Numbered from the stretch's first letter, positions 15,220-24,363 are shown. The stretch: 39,254 nt of DNA from Nitrospirota bacterium (GCA_021810805.1 JAJZHW010000013.1:1-39254); one strand, 5' to 3'. The notes: a model not told the origin generated them from the sequence alone. A program made the numbers and translations.

Positions 15220-15432
15220 ATGGATGATGCCGCCAAGAAACGCCACGAGATTGAAGCGATGAAGACCCGTCACGATGCCTTGGACACCCGCCTGGCCGAA
15301 CTCTCGCGCCGGGGGATCCTGACGGAGGAGGAAAACCGGGAGATCACCCGTCTCAAATGGGAAAAACGGGATCTGAAGGAAAAAATCGTTCTGGGCGAAT
15401 CGCGTCTTGATGCCTCACCAGGATCAAGCTAG
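15220..15432 (+). CDS. DUF465 (YdcH-like) small coiled-coil protein
   Basis: A 70-residue, highly charged helical protein with the pattern HEIEAMKTRHDALDTRLAEL and ITRLKWEKRDLKEKI typical of the DUF465/YdcH family. The family folds as a short antiparallel coiled coil and has no assigned biochemical function. ATG 15220 is preceded by GAAGGAG. It sits 18 nt after rimI and directly before tatB, so it is likely part of the same transcript. Confidence 0.75.
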   Translation: MDDAAKKRHEIEAMKTRHDALDTRLAELSRRGILTEEENREITRLKWEKRDLKEKIVLGESRLDASPGSS

Positions 15433-15434
15433 CG

Positions 15435-15728
15435 ATGTTTGGCATCGGCCTTCCCGATCTTCTTTTTATCGGTCTCCTCTTCCTTCTTCTGGTGAAGCCG
15501 GCGGACTGGCCTATGGTGGCAAAGCGCGTCGCGCGGGCGGCTGTGGCGCTCAGGCGGATGTTTCTTCCTGTTCTTGAGGAGCTCCGGGGCGTGCGGGAAA
15601 CCCTGATGACCGATGCGACCCTCTCTTCTGTCGGAGCCCCTCTCTCTGCTCCCTCCGACTGGAGCCCTCTTCCCCAGAGCCATCAGAAGGGGGGAGAGCC
15701 AACGATTCTCCCTGTCCCGGAAGGCTAG
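15435..15728 (+). CDS. tatB: Sec-independent translocase component, TatA/B type (probably TatB)
   Basis: A 97-residue protein with an N-terminal transmembrane helix (MFGIGLPDLLFIGLLFLLLV), a hinge and an amphipathic basic helix (VAKRVARAAVALRRM), then an acidic/Pro-rich tail. This is the TatA/TatB architecture; position before tatC and the longer tail favour TatB, which with TatC forms the receptor for twin-arginine signal peptides. The usual Phe-Gly-Pro hinge is replaced by Val-Lys-Pro, an uncommon change. Start ATG 15435 lies 2 nt after the DUF465 stop. No second tatA is visible in the window. Confidence 0.78.
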   Translation: MFGIGLPDLLFIGLLFLLLVKPADWPMVAKRVARAAVALRRMFLPVLEELRGVRETLMTDATLSSVGAPLSAPSDWSPLPQSHQKGGEPTILPVPEG

Positions 15729-15741
15729 CGAAGAGGCCCCA

Positions 15742-16497
15742 TTGGTCGAAAATCCCCTTCCCTTCATGGGACATCTTGTCGAGCTCCGCCGACGGATCCT
15801 TCGCATGCTCTTCTGGCTGGGGGTGGGCTTTCTTGCGAGCTTCCCCTTTTCGGAGAAGGCGGTCTCTTTCCTTGGAAAGGTGGCGGGGACTCCTCTTGTG
15901 TTCACCACCCCGACCGAGGCCTTCTGGGTGACCCTCAAGACGGCCCTGGCCGGCGGGCTTGTTCTGGCCTTCCCGGGATTTCTCTTTGAACTCTGGTCCT
16001 TTATCGCCCCAGGGCTCTACAAGTCGGAGCGCCGTTCCCTTCTTCTTTGGGTGCTGGGAGGAAGCCTCTTTTTTTTGGGAGGGGTGGCCTTCGCCTTTTT
16101 TGTGGCCCTCCCGACTGCCCTCTCCTTTCTCGTTCACTTTGGTCTGGGGGAGGGGCTTCGGCCCTTCATGTCGGTGGACCGGACCGTCTCCTTTGAGACA
16201 AGATTTCTTTTTGTCTTTGGCCTCATCTTTGAACTTCCTGTCATTATGGGCTTTTTGGCAGAGAGGGGCATCGCCTCCTCCACCTTCTACCGCGCCCATC
16301 GACGGGGGGCCATTGTGGGCAATGCCATTCTGGCCTCGATCCTTTCCCCCACTCAGGACTTTCTCAACATGATGATCATGTTCGTCCCTCTGCTCCTTCT
16401 CTATGAGGGGGGGATTCTCTTTGCGCTCTGGGGGGAGCGGCGAAAACGTCGCCATGAGGAGCGCGAGTTCGGCGAGGCCAAGAACGAAACCTGGTAA
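15742..16497 (+). CDS. tatC: Sec-independent protein translocase TatC
   Basis: Polytopic inner-membrane receptor of the twin-arginine pathway with six expected helices. The protein begins with the conserved PFMGHLVELRRRI, has the FTTPTEAFWVTLKTAL loop and FELWSFIAPGLYKSERR segment around the second and third helices, and ends with a hydrophobic pair followed by a basic tail. TTG 15742 is preferred: it lies 13 nt after the tatB stop, has GAAGAGG upstream and gives the normal ~251 residues. A longer frame from 15613 overlaps tatB. Forms the export site with TatB. Confidence 0.92.
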   Translation: MVENPLPFMGHLVELRRRILRMLFWLGVGFLASFPFSEKAVSFLGKVAGTPLVFTTPTEAFWVTLKTALAGGLVLAFPGFLFELWSFIAPGLYKSERRSLLLWVLGGSLFFLGGVAFAFFVALPTALSFLVHFGLGEGLRPFMSVDRTVSFETRFLFVFGLIFELPVIMGFLAERGIASSTFYRAHRRGAIVGNAILASILSPTQDFLNMMIMFVPLLLLYEGGILFALWGERRKRRHEEREFGEAKNETW

Positions 16498-16705
16498 GAA
16501 AAGTCGGCAAATGGGGGCCAAGAGGCGCTTGAACCCTCTGTGTCTATCGGATATTCTTTCCTGATACCTTTTGTCGAAGGTGCCATGACTTCTGTCAGGG
16601 GAGCCCTTGGGGGCCCTCGCTTTCCTGAAGGGAAACTTTTCCCGGAGTAGCCCACTGACGGCATCGTGGGGAGCATATCTTCTGAGAAACAAGGAGCGAT
16701 TGTCT

Positions 16706-18394
16706 TTGTCGGAGTCACAGGTAACACCAGGGAATCTTGTCCGCATCGCCCACGATCTGGGAGTCCCGCAGGAGGCCTTTCACCCCTATGGTCCCGGTCG
16801 CGGAAAGATCGATCCCCGTTTTGCCGAGGGAAGTACCCGGTCTTCGGCACGGTATGTTCTTGTCTCGGGGATGACTCCCACCCCGGCCGGAGAGGGAAAG
16901 ACCACGACATCGATCGGGCTGGCGATGGGGTTGTCCCGTCTGGGGAAGAAAACGGTGGTGACCCTCCGGCAACCCTCCATGGGTCCGGTCTTCGGAATCA
17001 AGGGAGGCGGAGCGGGGGGAGGGCGCTCAACGGTCGAACCGTCAAGCGTCCTGAATCTTCACCTGACGGGAGACATCCATGCCGTGGCGGCGGCCCACAA
17101 CCTCCTCGCCGCGGCGATCGACAACTCCCTCCACCATGGCAATCCCCTCGATATCGACCCCCTGACGGTCTCCTGGAGTCGAGTGGTCGATCTTAACGAC
17201 CGGGCCTTGCGTCGTGTGGTGGTGGGTCTGGGAGGGCCAGGCTTCGGGATTCCCCGGGAGAGCCGCTTTGAGATTGCCGTGGCCAGCGAGATCATGGCCA
17301 TCCTCGCCCTCTCCGTCTCCTGGAGCGACCTTGGCCAGAGGATCGCCCGGGTGACCTTCGGCCGAACCCGGGGTGGTCGCCCCCTGACTGCGGCCGATCT
17401 TCGGGTCGACGGGGCCATGACGGCACTCCTGCGGGAAGCCCTCTGGCCCAACCTCATGCAGACAAGCGAGGGAACGCCGGCAGTCATCCATGGATCTCCC
17501 TTTGCCAATATTGCCCACGGGAACAGCTCGGTCCTGGGGGATCGCGTCGCCCTGGCCACTGCCGACTGCGTAGTTACCGAGGCCGGCTTTGGCTCGGACC
17601 TTGGCGGGGAAAAGTTTTTCGACATCAAGTGTCGGGTGCTGGGCCGCGGCCCGGATGTGGCGGTGCTGGTGGTGACGGCCCGAGGGCTGAGGATGCATGG
17701 GGGAGTGGGAGAGGTGAAGCAGGGGCGTGCCCTTCCTCCGGAGCTCTCTCGTCCCAACCTTCCGGCCCTCAAGGTGGGGTTGGCCAATATGGAACGCCAT
17801 ATCGGAATCCTCCGGCAGTTTGATGTTCCCGTTGTGGTGGCCATCAATCGCGGGGAAGGGGACAGTGAGGAGGAGTTTGGGGCGATCCGGGAGGCGGCAA
17901 TCTCTTGCGGGGCAAGGGATGCTGTGGTCTCGACCCACTTTCGGGACGGGGGAGAGGGGGCCAAAAACCTGGCCGCCGCGGTCTTGGAGGCCTCGGAGCA
18001 AGAAAATGGTATGCCAAGGCCGCTCCGTCCGTTATATCCTCTGGAGTTGCCGGTGGAGGACAAGATCCTCGCCGTGGCGACCAAGATTTATGGGGCCGGT
18101 TCGGTGGTGTGGTCCGATGCCGCCAGAGCCGAGCTGGCACGAATTGCCAAGACGGAGGCCGCCACTTTTCCTGTGTGCATCGCCAAGACCTGGGCCTCCC
18201 TCTCGCACGACCCTGCCCTGAAAAATTCACCCTTCGGCTTTGCCTTTCCCATCCGGGAGCTTCGGGTTCTCTCGGGAGCAGGCTTTGTTCTGGCAATTGC
18301 CGGAGAGACTCAAACGATGCCGGGTTTGCCCTCCGACCCGGCCTTTGCCCGTATCGGCCTGACGGCCGAGGGCGAGATCGCGGGGATCCTTTGA
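16706..18394 (+). CDS. fhs: formate--tetrahydrofolate ligase
   Basis: Makes 10-formyltetrahydrofolate from formate, THF and ATP; it feeds purine synthesis and C1 metabolism and is the formate entry step of the Wood-Ljungdahl methyl branch. The 562-residue product has the ATP loop TPTPAGEGKTT (58-67), QPSMGPVFGIKGGGAGGG, a DIHAVAAAHNLLAAAIDN stretch, FDIKCR and RGLRMHGG, all family hallmarks. TTG 16706 is chosen because AAGGAG lies 9 nt upstream and the length then matches the family; the frame is open to 16607, but the extra residues have no family counterpart. The stop overlaps the next gene's TTG (TTGA). Confidence 0.95.
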   Translation: MSESQVTPGNLVRIAHDLGVPQEAFHPYGPGRGKIDPRFAEGSTRSSARYVLVSGMTPTPAGEGKTTTSIGLAMGLSRLGKKTVVTLRQPSMGPVFGIKGGGAGGGRSTVEPSSVLNLHLTGDIHAVAAAHNLLAAAIDNSLHHGNPLDIDPLTVSWSRVVDLNDRALRRVVVGLGGPGFGIPRESRFEIAVASEIMAILALSVSWSDLGQRIARVTFGRTRGGRPLTAADLRVDGAMTALLREALWPNLMQTSEGTPAVIHGSPFANIAHGNSSVLGDRVALATADCVVTEAGFGSDLGGEKFFDIKCRVLGRGPDVAVLVVTARGLRMHGGVGEVKQGRALPPELSRPNLPALKVGLANMERHIGILRQFDVPVVVAINRGEGDSEEEFGAIREAAISCGARDAVVSTHFRDGGEGAKNLAAAVLEASEQENGMPRPLRPLYPLELPVEDKILAVATKIYGAGSVVWSDAARAELARIAKTEAATFPVCIAKTWASLSHDPALKNSPFGFAFPIRELRVLSGAGFVLAIAGETQTMPGLPSDPAFARIGLTAEGEIAGIL

Positions 18395-20382
18395 CAGCCA
18401 ATCGGGTAGCCGCCTTGACCTCAGAAAATCGGGAGCGCGCCACCCCTCCCTTCGCTTACTTGCTGGGTTTTCTAGTCCTTCTGCTCCTTCCCGTTCAAGG
18501 GGAGGCCCATCCGGCCCCTGCCCCGCCCGTCTCCTCGGGCACCATGGAAACCACGGCCCGCTCCCGGGACGTGGTCAATATTCTCAAGACCTTCTACCCG
18601 CCGGTCGAAGGACATGTCACCGGACGGGGATCCCAAGGGGAGGTCATCCTCGACCATGGGGAGGATGCGGGGTTTTATCCCGGCACCATGGTGATGATCT
18701 ATCGACCGGGACCTCCTTTTCGGGATTTCTATACCGGGATCGTCATCGGCCACCGGGAGGAGAAGGTTGGGTGGGTTGAGGTCCGCTCTGTGGAGAAGAC
18801 CAGTGCGCGAGGGATTTTTCGAGGCGCCGGGGTGGTGAATGTTGGTGATGGCTACCGACTTCCCGCCTCGCTGGTCCGGATCGCCCTGGTTCCCTCCTCG
18901 CGTTACGCCGACCTTGCCGTCATGAGCCATCTGACCCGGGCCATCGGAAAATCTGGTCGCTTCACCGTGGTCGATCCCTTTCGGGTGGACCTCGCCATGC
19001 GGAAGATGAGGAAGGGGTCGTTGTCCGATCCGGCCTATCGGGTGGCTTTGGCAAAAAATCTGGGGGCCCAGGGACTGGTGCTGGTGGACACCACCCTGCT
19101 CGGGGACAGGGTGGTCCTCGACCTGGATGTGGATGGGGCGCTGAGCGGGGAAAAGGCCTTTTCGCTTCATACGATTCTGAAGGGAGTCCATCCTCTCTCC
19201 GGGAGCCTCACGGGGGGATCCCTCCTCGCCGGAGCCTCCCCGGATGTTCATGCCGCCAAACTTCCGCCCCTTTCCGCCCCTCTCCGGACCGTCCGAATTC
19301 CTTTGATTCCTTTCTTTCTCGGGGAGGGCAATCTTATTCCGGGCGCTGGTCCGGTGACCGTCCTCTCCGATGGCCGGAGAATTGTCGTCGGGACCATCGG
19401 AAGTAACCGGATCCGGACCCATTACCGGGAGGCCGATGCCCGGGTTCCCTATAATCGCCATGTCTTTGTCTCGGTGGGTTCCGTCATTCCCCCCGACAAG
19501 GACCATCCCGGGGTCGAACAGGTGGCGGTGACCAACATTGTGGGCGGATCTCCCGACTCCTATGTGCTCGACTATGACGGAAAGACCTTCCGCCGGATCG
19601 CCAAGCACCTCCCCTGGTATATCCGCATCGTCCGGCTCTCCGACGGAAAGACACGGTTGATCGCCCAGAGGATGGGGGTGAACAAGGCCTTTCTGGGACA
19701 TATCCACTTTCTCCGCTGGAAGCTCGACCACTTCGAGAAGGGCGCCGCCGTGGCCTGGCCCAAGGTCATCACCCTTCTGGGAACCCAACCCGTTCGGACG
19801 GGAACCCAGGATGCCTTCCTGAAGATCGCCTCGGACAACCATCTCGAATACTATGACAGCCGTGGAGACCTGCGATTCAAAAGCCCGATATTTTTAGGGG
19901 GCTACTCCAATCACTTTGTCTTTGGACGTCCTCACGCCCTTCTTCCGGTGCAGTCGCGGAGCGTTCGGGTGAAGGGGCGGATCCTGATCCTGAAGTCGTC
20001 GAAAAATCCGGGGCGCCCGGTGGCCATCGTCTACAAAAACATTCCGATGTCTTCGGGGTTCGGGAACTTCCAGGGATTTCAGTACGGCCAGGTCTACTTC
20101 TATCGCTGGACAGGGGTCAACTGGGTTCTTCTGGGAGAGCTGACCCGGGTCAAGAATTTTATTCGGGACATCGCCATCGTCGCCGACAGAAAGACCGGCC
20201 AGCCCCTTCTCGAGGTGGGGACCGAACCCGTCTTCAACTTCATGAACATCCAGAATCTGATCGTGAAGGAGGGGGCCGTCCTCTTCTTTCCCCTGCCCAA
20301 AGAGGTTCGTCAGGCGATCGAACCCTCCGGCGGGACACCCTCCCTCACGAATCGTCCGGAAGGGAGTCGGACCGGACGATGA
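18391..20382 (+). CDS. large exported protein with FlgT-like and FG-GAP/propeller-like regions
   Basis: A 663-residue protein. From TTG 18391 (overlapping the fhs stop) it has a signal peptide: a basic stretch, then YLLGFLVLLLLPVQGEA with probable cleavage near residue 40. A segment near residues 65-140 (GEVILDHGEDAGFYPGTMV) resembles the C-terminal domain of FlgT. The next 100 residues (RIALVPSSRYADLAVMSHLT) resemble the TolB/CsgG-like N-terminal domain seen in FlgT and related lipoproteins. The C-terminal ~300 residues contain repeated beta-rich units (FVFGRPHALLPV, FQYGQVYFYRW) like FG-GAP/propeller proteins. Specific function is unknown. It is placed oddly between fhs and uppS and shares a 4-nt overlap with the latter. 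Confidence 0.78.
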   Translation: MTANRVAALTSENRERATPPFAYLLGFLVLLLLPVQGEAHPAPAPPVSSGTMETTARSRDVVNILKTFYPPVEGHVTGRGSQGEVILDHGEDAGFYPGTMVMIYRPGPPFRDFYTGIVIGHREEKVGWVEVRSVEKTSARGIFRGAGVVNVGDGYRLPASLVRIALVPSSRYADLAVMSHLTRAIGKSGRFTVVDPFRVDLAMRKMRKGSLSDPAYRVALAKNLGAQGLVLVDTTLLGDRVVLDLDVDGALSGEKAFSLHTILKGVHPLSGSLTGGSLLAGASPDVHAAKLPPLSAPLRTVRIPLIPFFLGEGNLIPGAGPVTVLSDGRRIVVGTIGSNRIRTHYREADARVPYNRHVFVSVGSVIPPDKDHPGVEQVAVTNIVGGSPDSYVLDYDGKTFRRIAKHLPWYIRIVRLSDGKTRLIAQRMGVNKAFLGHIHFLRWKLDHFEKGAAVAWPKVITLLGTQPVRTGTQDAFLKIASDNHLEYYDSRGDLRFKSPIFLGGYSNHFVFGRPHALLPVQSRSVRVKGRILILKSSKNPGRPVAIVYKNIPMSSGFGNFQGFQYGQVYFYRWTGVNWVLLGELTRVKNFIRDIAIVADRKTGQPLLEVGTEPVFNFMNIQNLIVKEGAVLFFPLPKEVRQAIEPSGGTPSLTNRPEGSRTGR

Positions 20383-21170
20383 GCCCCACCGCTGATCGGA
20401 CAACAGAAGAACGCCCACCCTGGCTTCTCAAGCCCCCCGTTCATCTTGCGATCATCATGGACGGAAACGGACGGTGGGCAAAAAAACGCCTGCTTCCCCG
20501 AGTGGCCGGACACAGGCAGGGTGCCCAGGCCGTCCGGAAGACGGTCTCGGCCTGCCGGGCTTGGGGGGTCCGTTATTTGACCCTCTACGCATTCTCGTGG
20601 GAAAATTGGAAAAGGTCTCGCCCGGAAGTGGATGCCCTCATGGCTCTCCTCGAAGACTATCTCGACGGGGAGGAGTCCCTGATGAAGGAAAAGGCCATCC
20701 GGTTCCGGACCATCGGAAATCGCTCCCGTCTTCCCCTGTCGGTTCTCAAGAGGATCGAGGCGGTGGAGGAGAGTACTCGGGCGGGGGAGGCCATGGATCT
20801 TATTCTGGCCCTTTCCTATTCCGGCCGGGAGGAGATCTTGGCGGCGGTCCGCCGGTTTGGGGAAGACGTTCGGGCCGGGCGAGTCCCGCCGGATCGTCTT
20901 TCCGAAGAGGATTTTGATCGCTATCTCGATACTGCAGGGACTCCTCCGCCGGATCTTTTGATCCGGACCAGCGGAGAACATCGCATCAGCAACTTTCTCC
21001 TTTGGCAAATTGCCTATACGGAGCTTTATTTCGATCCGGTCCTCTGGCCCGACTTCGGGGAAGAGAATCTCAAGAGGGCCCTCATGGATTATCAGGAACG
21101 CCAACGGCGCTTCGGTGCTGAAGGGGACATTCATTCCGGTGACCACGGCCGTGAGGCGGAAAAGGTCTGA
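20379..21170 (+). CDS. uppS: undecaprenyl-diphosphate synthase (cis-prenyltransferase)
   Basis: Builds C55 undecaprenyl diphosphate from FPP and IPP, the lipid carrier for peptidoglycan and O-antigen. The 263-residue product shows the diphosphate-binding IIMDGNGRWAKKR (catalytic Asp), GHRQGAQAV, TLYAFSWENWKRS and the C-terminal RTSGEHRISNFLLWQIAYTE. It begins with an ATGA overlap with the preceding gene and ends with a TGATG overlap with cdsA, so it is tightly coupled. The conserved Asn-Tyr-Gly-Gly-Arg segment is SYSGREE here. Confidence 0.95.
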   Translation: MSPTADRTTEERPPWLLKPPVHLAIIMDGNGRWAKKRLLPRVAGHRQGAQAVRKTVSACRAWGVRYLTLYAFSWENWKRSRPEVDALMALLEDYLDGEESLMKEKAIRFRTIGNRSRLPLSVLKRIEAVEESTRAGEAMDLILALSYSGREEILAAVRRFGEDVRAGRVPPDRLSEEDFDRYLDTAGTPPPDLLIRTSGEHRISNFLLWQIAYTELYFDPVLWPDFGEENLKRALMDYQERQRRFGAEGDIHSGDHGREAEKV

Positions 21171-22003
21171 TGGAACTTCTTCGCCGCCTTCTGGTGGCCG
21201 CGGTCGCGATTCCCCTGATCGTGGCGCTCGTCCTCTGGGCGCAGCCCTTTCATTTTTTTCTGGTTCTCGCCCTCCTGGTGGTTCTGGCCCAGTATGAGTT
21301 CTACCGCCTCTTTCCGGAGATACCCTTCGACAGCGGAACTTGGCTTGGTCTCACCGCCGGGGCAGGATTCCTTTATGTGATCTATCTGAAGAGTACCGGA
21401 GCGGTTCCTCCGGAGACTCTGGAGGCGGTGGCCGCCCTGCTCCTTGTGACGGTCATGGGAGGCACACTCCTTTCGGGGGGGATCTCCCGCATGGTGCACC
21501 TCCCGGTGGTCTGGCTGGGGATCGTCTATATCCCTTTTCTTTTGGGGACGCTCCTTCTGATTCGGGGAATCCCCGGTGGAAGCCGCTGGATTCTTTACCT
21601 TCTTGCGATGACATGGATCGTGGATGCCGGAGGCTATTTTTTTGGAAAGGCCTTCGGGCGCCATAGCATGGCTCCCCAGATCTCTCCGAAGAAGACGTGG
21701 GAGGGAGCCGTGGGAGGGGCTCTGGCGGGGATTCTGGCCAGTGTGGCGGTGGCCCCCTGGCTTCCGGCTCCAACCTCCCGCATCGAGATGTTTTGGCTGG
21801 GTCTGGCCCTGTCTGTGGCCGGACAGTTGGGGGATCTCGTGGAGTCGGCCTTCAAGCGTCAGGCCGGAGTGAAGGATTCCGGACATTTTCTCCCGGGTCA
21901 CGGGGGGATGCTCGACAAGGTGGACAGCCTTCTTTTCAACGCCCCTGTCCTTTATGCCTTTCTGATTTTTTACGTGGGACTCAGCTCCCCCGTCATCGTC
22001 TGA
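21170..22003 (+). CDS. cdsA: phosphatidate cytidylyltransferase (CDP-diglyceride synthase)
   Basis: Integral membrane enzyme converting phosphatidic acid and CTP to CDP-diacylglycerol, the branch point of phospholipid synthesis. The 277-residue product has about eight hydrophobic segments and the family signature toward the C-terminus: SPKKTWEGAVGG, ESAFKRQAGVKDSG and LPGHGGMLDKVDSL. The final DRxD of the signature is DKVD here. Order uppS-cdsA-dxr-rseP is widespread in bacteria. Coupled to uppS by a 1-nt overlap. Confidence 0.94.
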   Translation: MELLRRLLVAAVAIPLIVALVLWAQPFHFFLVLALLVVLAQYEFYRLFPEIPFDSGTWLGLTAGAGFLYVIYLKSTGAVPPETLEAVAALLLVTVMGGTLLSGGISRMVHLPVVWLGIVYIPFLLGTLLLIRGIPGGSRWILYLLAMTWIVDAGGYFFGKAFGRHSMAPQISPKKTWEGAVGGALAGILASVAVAPWLPAPTSRIEMFWLGLALSVAGQLGDLVESAFKRQAGVKDSGHFLPGHGGMLDKVDSLLFNAPVLYAFLIFYVGLSSPVIV

Positions 22004-22022
22004 TCCCCCCTTTCGGGGAGGG

Positions 22023-22042
22023 GATGGACGGGAGAATCCATC
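22023..22042 (+). promoter_or_regulatory. hairpin presenting the dxr ribosome binding site in its loop
   Basis: GATGGA (22023-22028) and TCCATC (22037-22042) can form a 6-bp stem with the loop CGGGAGAA, which holds the Shine-Dalgarno sequence of dxr (ATG at 22044). A CCCC-rich/GGGG stem lies just upstream (about 22007-22018). Together they form a structured 40-nt spacer between cdsA and dxr. Confidence 0.35.
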
Positions 22043-22043
22043 G

Positions 22044-23264
22044 ATGAACACTGACTCAATAGCGCACTCTCAGGGAACCGGCCTTTCGATCCTTGGCTCC
22101 ACCGGGTCGATCGGGCGTTCCGCCCTTGATATCGTCCGGGCTCATCCCGACCGCTTCCGGGTGCGGGGTCTGGCCTGCGGAAAGAATCTTGATCTGATTC
22201 TCCTTCAGGCTCGGGAGTTTCGTCCGGAGATCCTGTCGGTGGATGAAAGCCTCTATCTCGAGGTCGCCGAGACCCTCTCCGGCTCCGGGATCCGTGTGGT
22301 GGCAGGAGAGGAGGGCGCCTGTGAGGTGGCCGCTCTCCAGAGCGCAGAGGTCCTTCTCTCGGCGATTGTGGGGGAAGCCGGCCTCGCTCCGACCTGGGAG
22401 GGAATCTTTCCCGGTCGAACCGTCGCCCTGGCGAACAAGGAGACCCTTGTGGTGGGGGGGCAGACGGTCATCGACCGTGTGAACGAGCGGGGGGCCCGTC
22501 TCGTGCCGGTGGACTCCGAGCACAGCGCAATTTACCAGGCGATGGCCGGTCATCGGTGGAGCGATGTCCGCCGCATCATCCTCACCGCCAGCGGGGGTCC
22601 CTTCTTCGGGAAAAAACGCACGGATCTTGAGCGTGTGACGCGCGACCAGGCCCTGAACCACCCCACGTGGAAGATGGGGCCAAAGATTACCATCGATTCG
22701 GCGACACTTCTCAACAAGGGGCTCGAGATGATCGAGGCCCGCTGGCTCTTTGACGTGCCGGCCGACCGGATCGAGGTGGTTGTTCACCGCCAGAGCATCA
22801 TTCATTCCATGGTGGAGCTCCGGGACGCCTCAGTTTTGGCCCAGATGGGGGTTCCCGACATGAAGGGCCCCATTGCCTATGCCCTTTCCGGGGAGGAGCG
22901 GCTTCCCGTAGGTGTGCCCTTCCTCGATCTGGTGGCCACCGGCCAGCTGACCTTTTTCGCCCCGGATCATGAGACCTTCCCCGCCATCCGTCTGGCGGCC
23001 CGCTCGATCTCCCGTCCTGGCCAGGGGGCGCTCTATCTGAACATGGCCAATGAGGTGGCGGTGGCCGCCTTTCTGGCCGGAAAAATTTCCTTTACCGACA
23101 TCTTTGACCTCTGGGAGAGGGTGCTTGACGAGGCGCCGGAAAGAATTCCCGGCTCCCTCTCCGAGATCAGGGAGGCGGTCTCCCGGGCGACATCACTGGC
23201 CCGGGACGCCGTCATGCGCCAGGAAGAGTCTCACGTGACATCTCTTTCTCCGTCCCGATCCTGA
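22044..23264 (+). CDS. dxr: 1-deoxy-D-xylulose 5-phosphate reductoisomerase
   Basis: Second enzyme of the MEP isoprenoid pathway; rearranges and reduces DXP to 2-C-methyl-D-erythritol 4-phosphate with NADPH. The 406-residue product has the Rossmann loop ILGSTGSIGRSALDI, LANKETLVVGG, the metal/substrate block VDSEHSAIYQAM, ATLLNKGLEMIEARWLF and VVHRQSIIHSMVE, and NMANEVAVAAFL. Start ATG 22044 has GGGAGAA upstream. Lies with ispG and uppS in one run, so the segment links precursor supply and use. Confidence 0.96.
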   Translation: MNTDSIAHSQGTGLSILGSTGSIGRSALDIVRAHPDRFRVRGLACGKNLDLILLQAREFRPEILSVDESLYLEVAETLSGSGIRVVAGEEGACEVAALQSAEVLLSAIVGEAGLAPTWEGIFPGRTVALANKETLVVGGQTVIDRVNERGARLVPVDSEHSAIYQAMAGHRWSDVRRIILTASGGPFFGKKRTDLERVTRDQALNHPTWKMGPKITIDSATLLNKGLEMIEARWLFDVPADRIEVVVHRQSIIHSMVELRDASVLAQMGVPDMKGPIAYALSGEERLPVGVPFLDLVATGQLTFFAPDHETFPAIRLAARSISRPGQGALYLNMANEVAVAAFLAGKISFTDIFDLWERVLDEAPERIPGSLSEIREAVSRATSLARDAVMRQEESHVTSLSPSRS

Positions 23265-23292
23265 TCCCAGATCCTATAGAAAGGCTTAGCAC

Positions 23293-24363
23293 TTGAGTGC
23301 CATCCTCTCCTTTATCCTCGTTATTGGCGTTCTGATCCTGATCCATGAGCTTGGCCACTTTCTGGTGGCCCGGCGCTTTGGCGTAAAGATCGAAAAGTTT
23401 TCCGTGGGCTTTGGTCCTCCCATATTTTCCAAGACCGTCGGAGAGACCGAATACCGGGTCTCCTGGATTCCCCTGGGCGGGTACGTGAAGATGCTGGGGG
23501 AGACCGATCCCGAAAAGGTGGCGCCGGAAGATCTCCATCGTTCCTTCGGGGCTCTGTCGGTCTCTCGGCGGATGGGGATCGCCGCGGCGGGACCGGTGGC
23601 CAATTTTCTTCTGGCGATTCTTCTCTTTTCAGCCGTTTACTGGTCAGGCTTTCCCGTCATGGAGGCCATTGTCGGCCAGGTTCTTCCGGGATCCCCGGCT
23701 CAGGTGGCCGGGATTTTGAAGGGTGACCGGATCACTGCCGTTGACGGGGTGAAGATCTCCCGCTGGGATGACTTGCGGCACATGATCGAGCACCGGGGCA
23801 ACCAGTCGGTTGTTCTGGGGATCCTTCGCGGGACACAGCCTCTGAATGTGACATTGGTCCCCCGGGTGGAGTCCGGAAAGAATCTTTTCGGGGAAGCGGA
23901 GCGTCAGGGAAAGATCGGTGTCGGGCCTTCGGGAAGCTTCACCACTCTTCGATACGGGTTTTCGGAGGGACTGGGGCTGGCGATGATCAAGACATGGAAC
24001 ATCGCCTCCATCAATCTCGTCTCCCTGTGGAAGATGGTGGCCGGCGAGGTCTCCCCCAAGAACCTCGGGGGGCCCATACTCATTGCCCAGATGTCCGCCA
24101 AGGCGGCCAAGTCGGGCCTGTCGAACCTGCTGTTCTTCATGGGGTTCGTGAGCGTGACTCTTGGCGTCATGAATCTCCTCCCCATTCCCGTCCTTGACGG
24201 AGGCCATCTTCTCTTTTTGGCGGTGGAGGGGATCCTGCGGCGCCCGCCCTCGATCCGGGTGCGGGAGCTCTCAATGCAACTAGGATTTGTCATTCTTCTC
24301 ACAGTGATGGTCTTTGCTTTTTATAACGATATCATGCGGGTTTTCGGCACGGCGGCCCGGTAA
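23293..24363 (+). CDS. rseP: site-2 zinc metalloprotease RseP
   Basis: Intramembrane protease that cleaves anti-sigma factors and remnant signal peptides at the inner membrane. Zinc site HELGH (His-Glu-x-x-His) lies in the first helix, with the ARRFGVKIEKFSVGFGP follow-on. A PDZ domain occupies about residues 120-190 (VLPGSPAQVAGILKGDRI). The third ligand motif, NLLPIPVLDGGHLL, is near residue 297. 356 residues with one apparent PDZ, where the E. coli protein has two. Start TTG 23293 with AAAGG about 9 nt upstream. A sigma-E/anti-sigma pair is not visible here. Confidence 0.93.
   Translation: MSAILSFILVIGVLILIHELGHFLVARRFGVKIEKFSVGFGPPIFSKTVGETEYRVSWIPLGGYVKMLGETDPEKVAPEDLHRSFGALSVSRRMGIAAAGPVANFLLAILLFSAVYWSGFPVMEAIVGQVLPGSPAQVAGILKGDRITAVDGVKISRWDDLRHMIEHRGNQSVVLGILRGTQPLNVTLVPRVESGKNLFGEAERQGKIGVGPSGSFTTLRYGFSEGLGLAMIKTWNIASINLVSLWKMVAGEVSPKNLGGPILIAQMSAKAAKSGLSNLLFFMGFVSVTLGVMNLLPIPVLDGGHLLFLAVEGILRRPPSIRVRELSMQLGFVILLTVMVFAFYNDIMRVFGTAAR

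Noticed and set aside
17905-18390. N-terminal extension of the exported protein frame into fhs
   Set aside because: Out-of-frame overlap with fhs; the signal peptide starts only after 18391.
18472-19842. 456-residue minus-strand open frame opposite the exported protein gene
   Set aside because: Low-complexity composition typical of an antisense shadow; the plus-strand gene has a signal peptide and neighbour overlaps.
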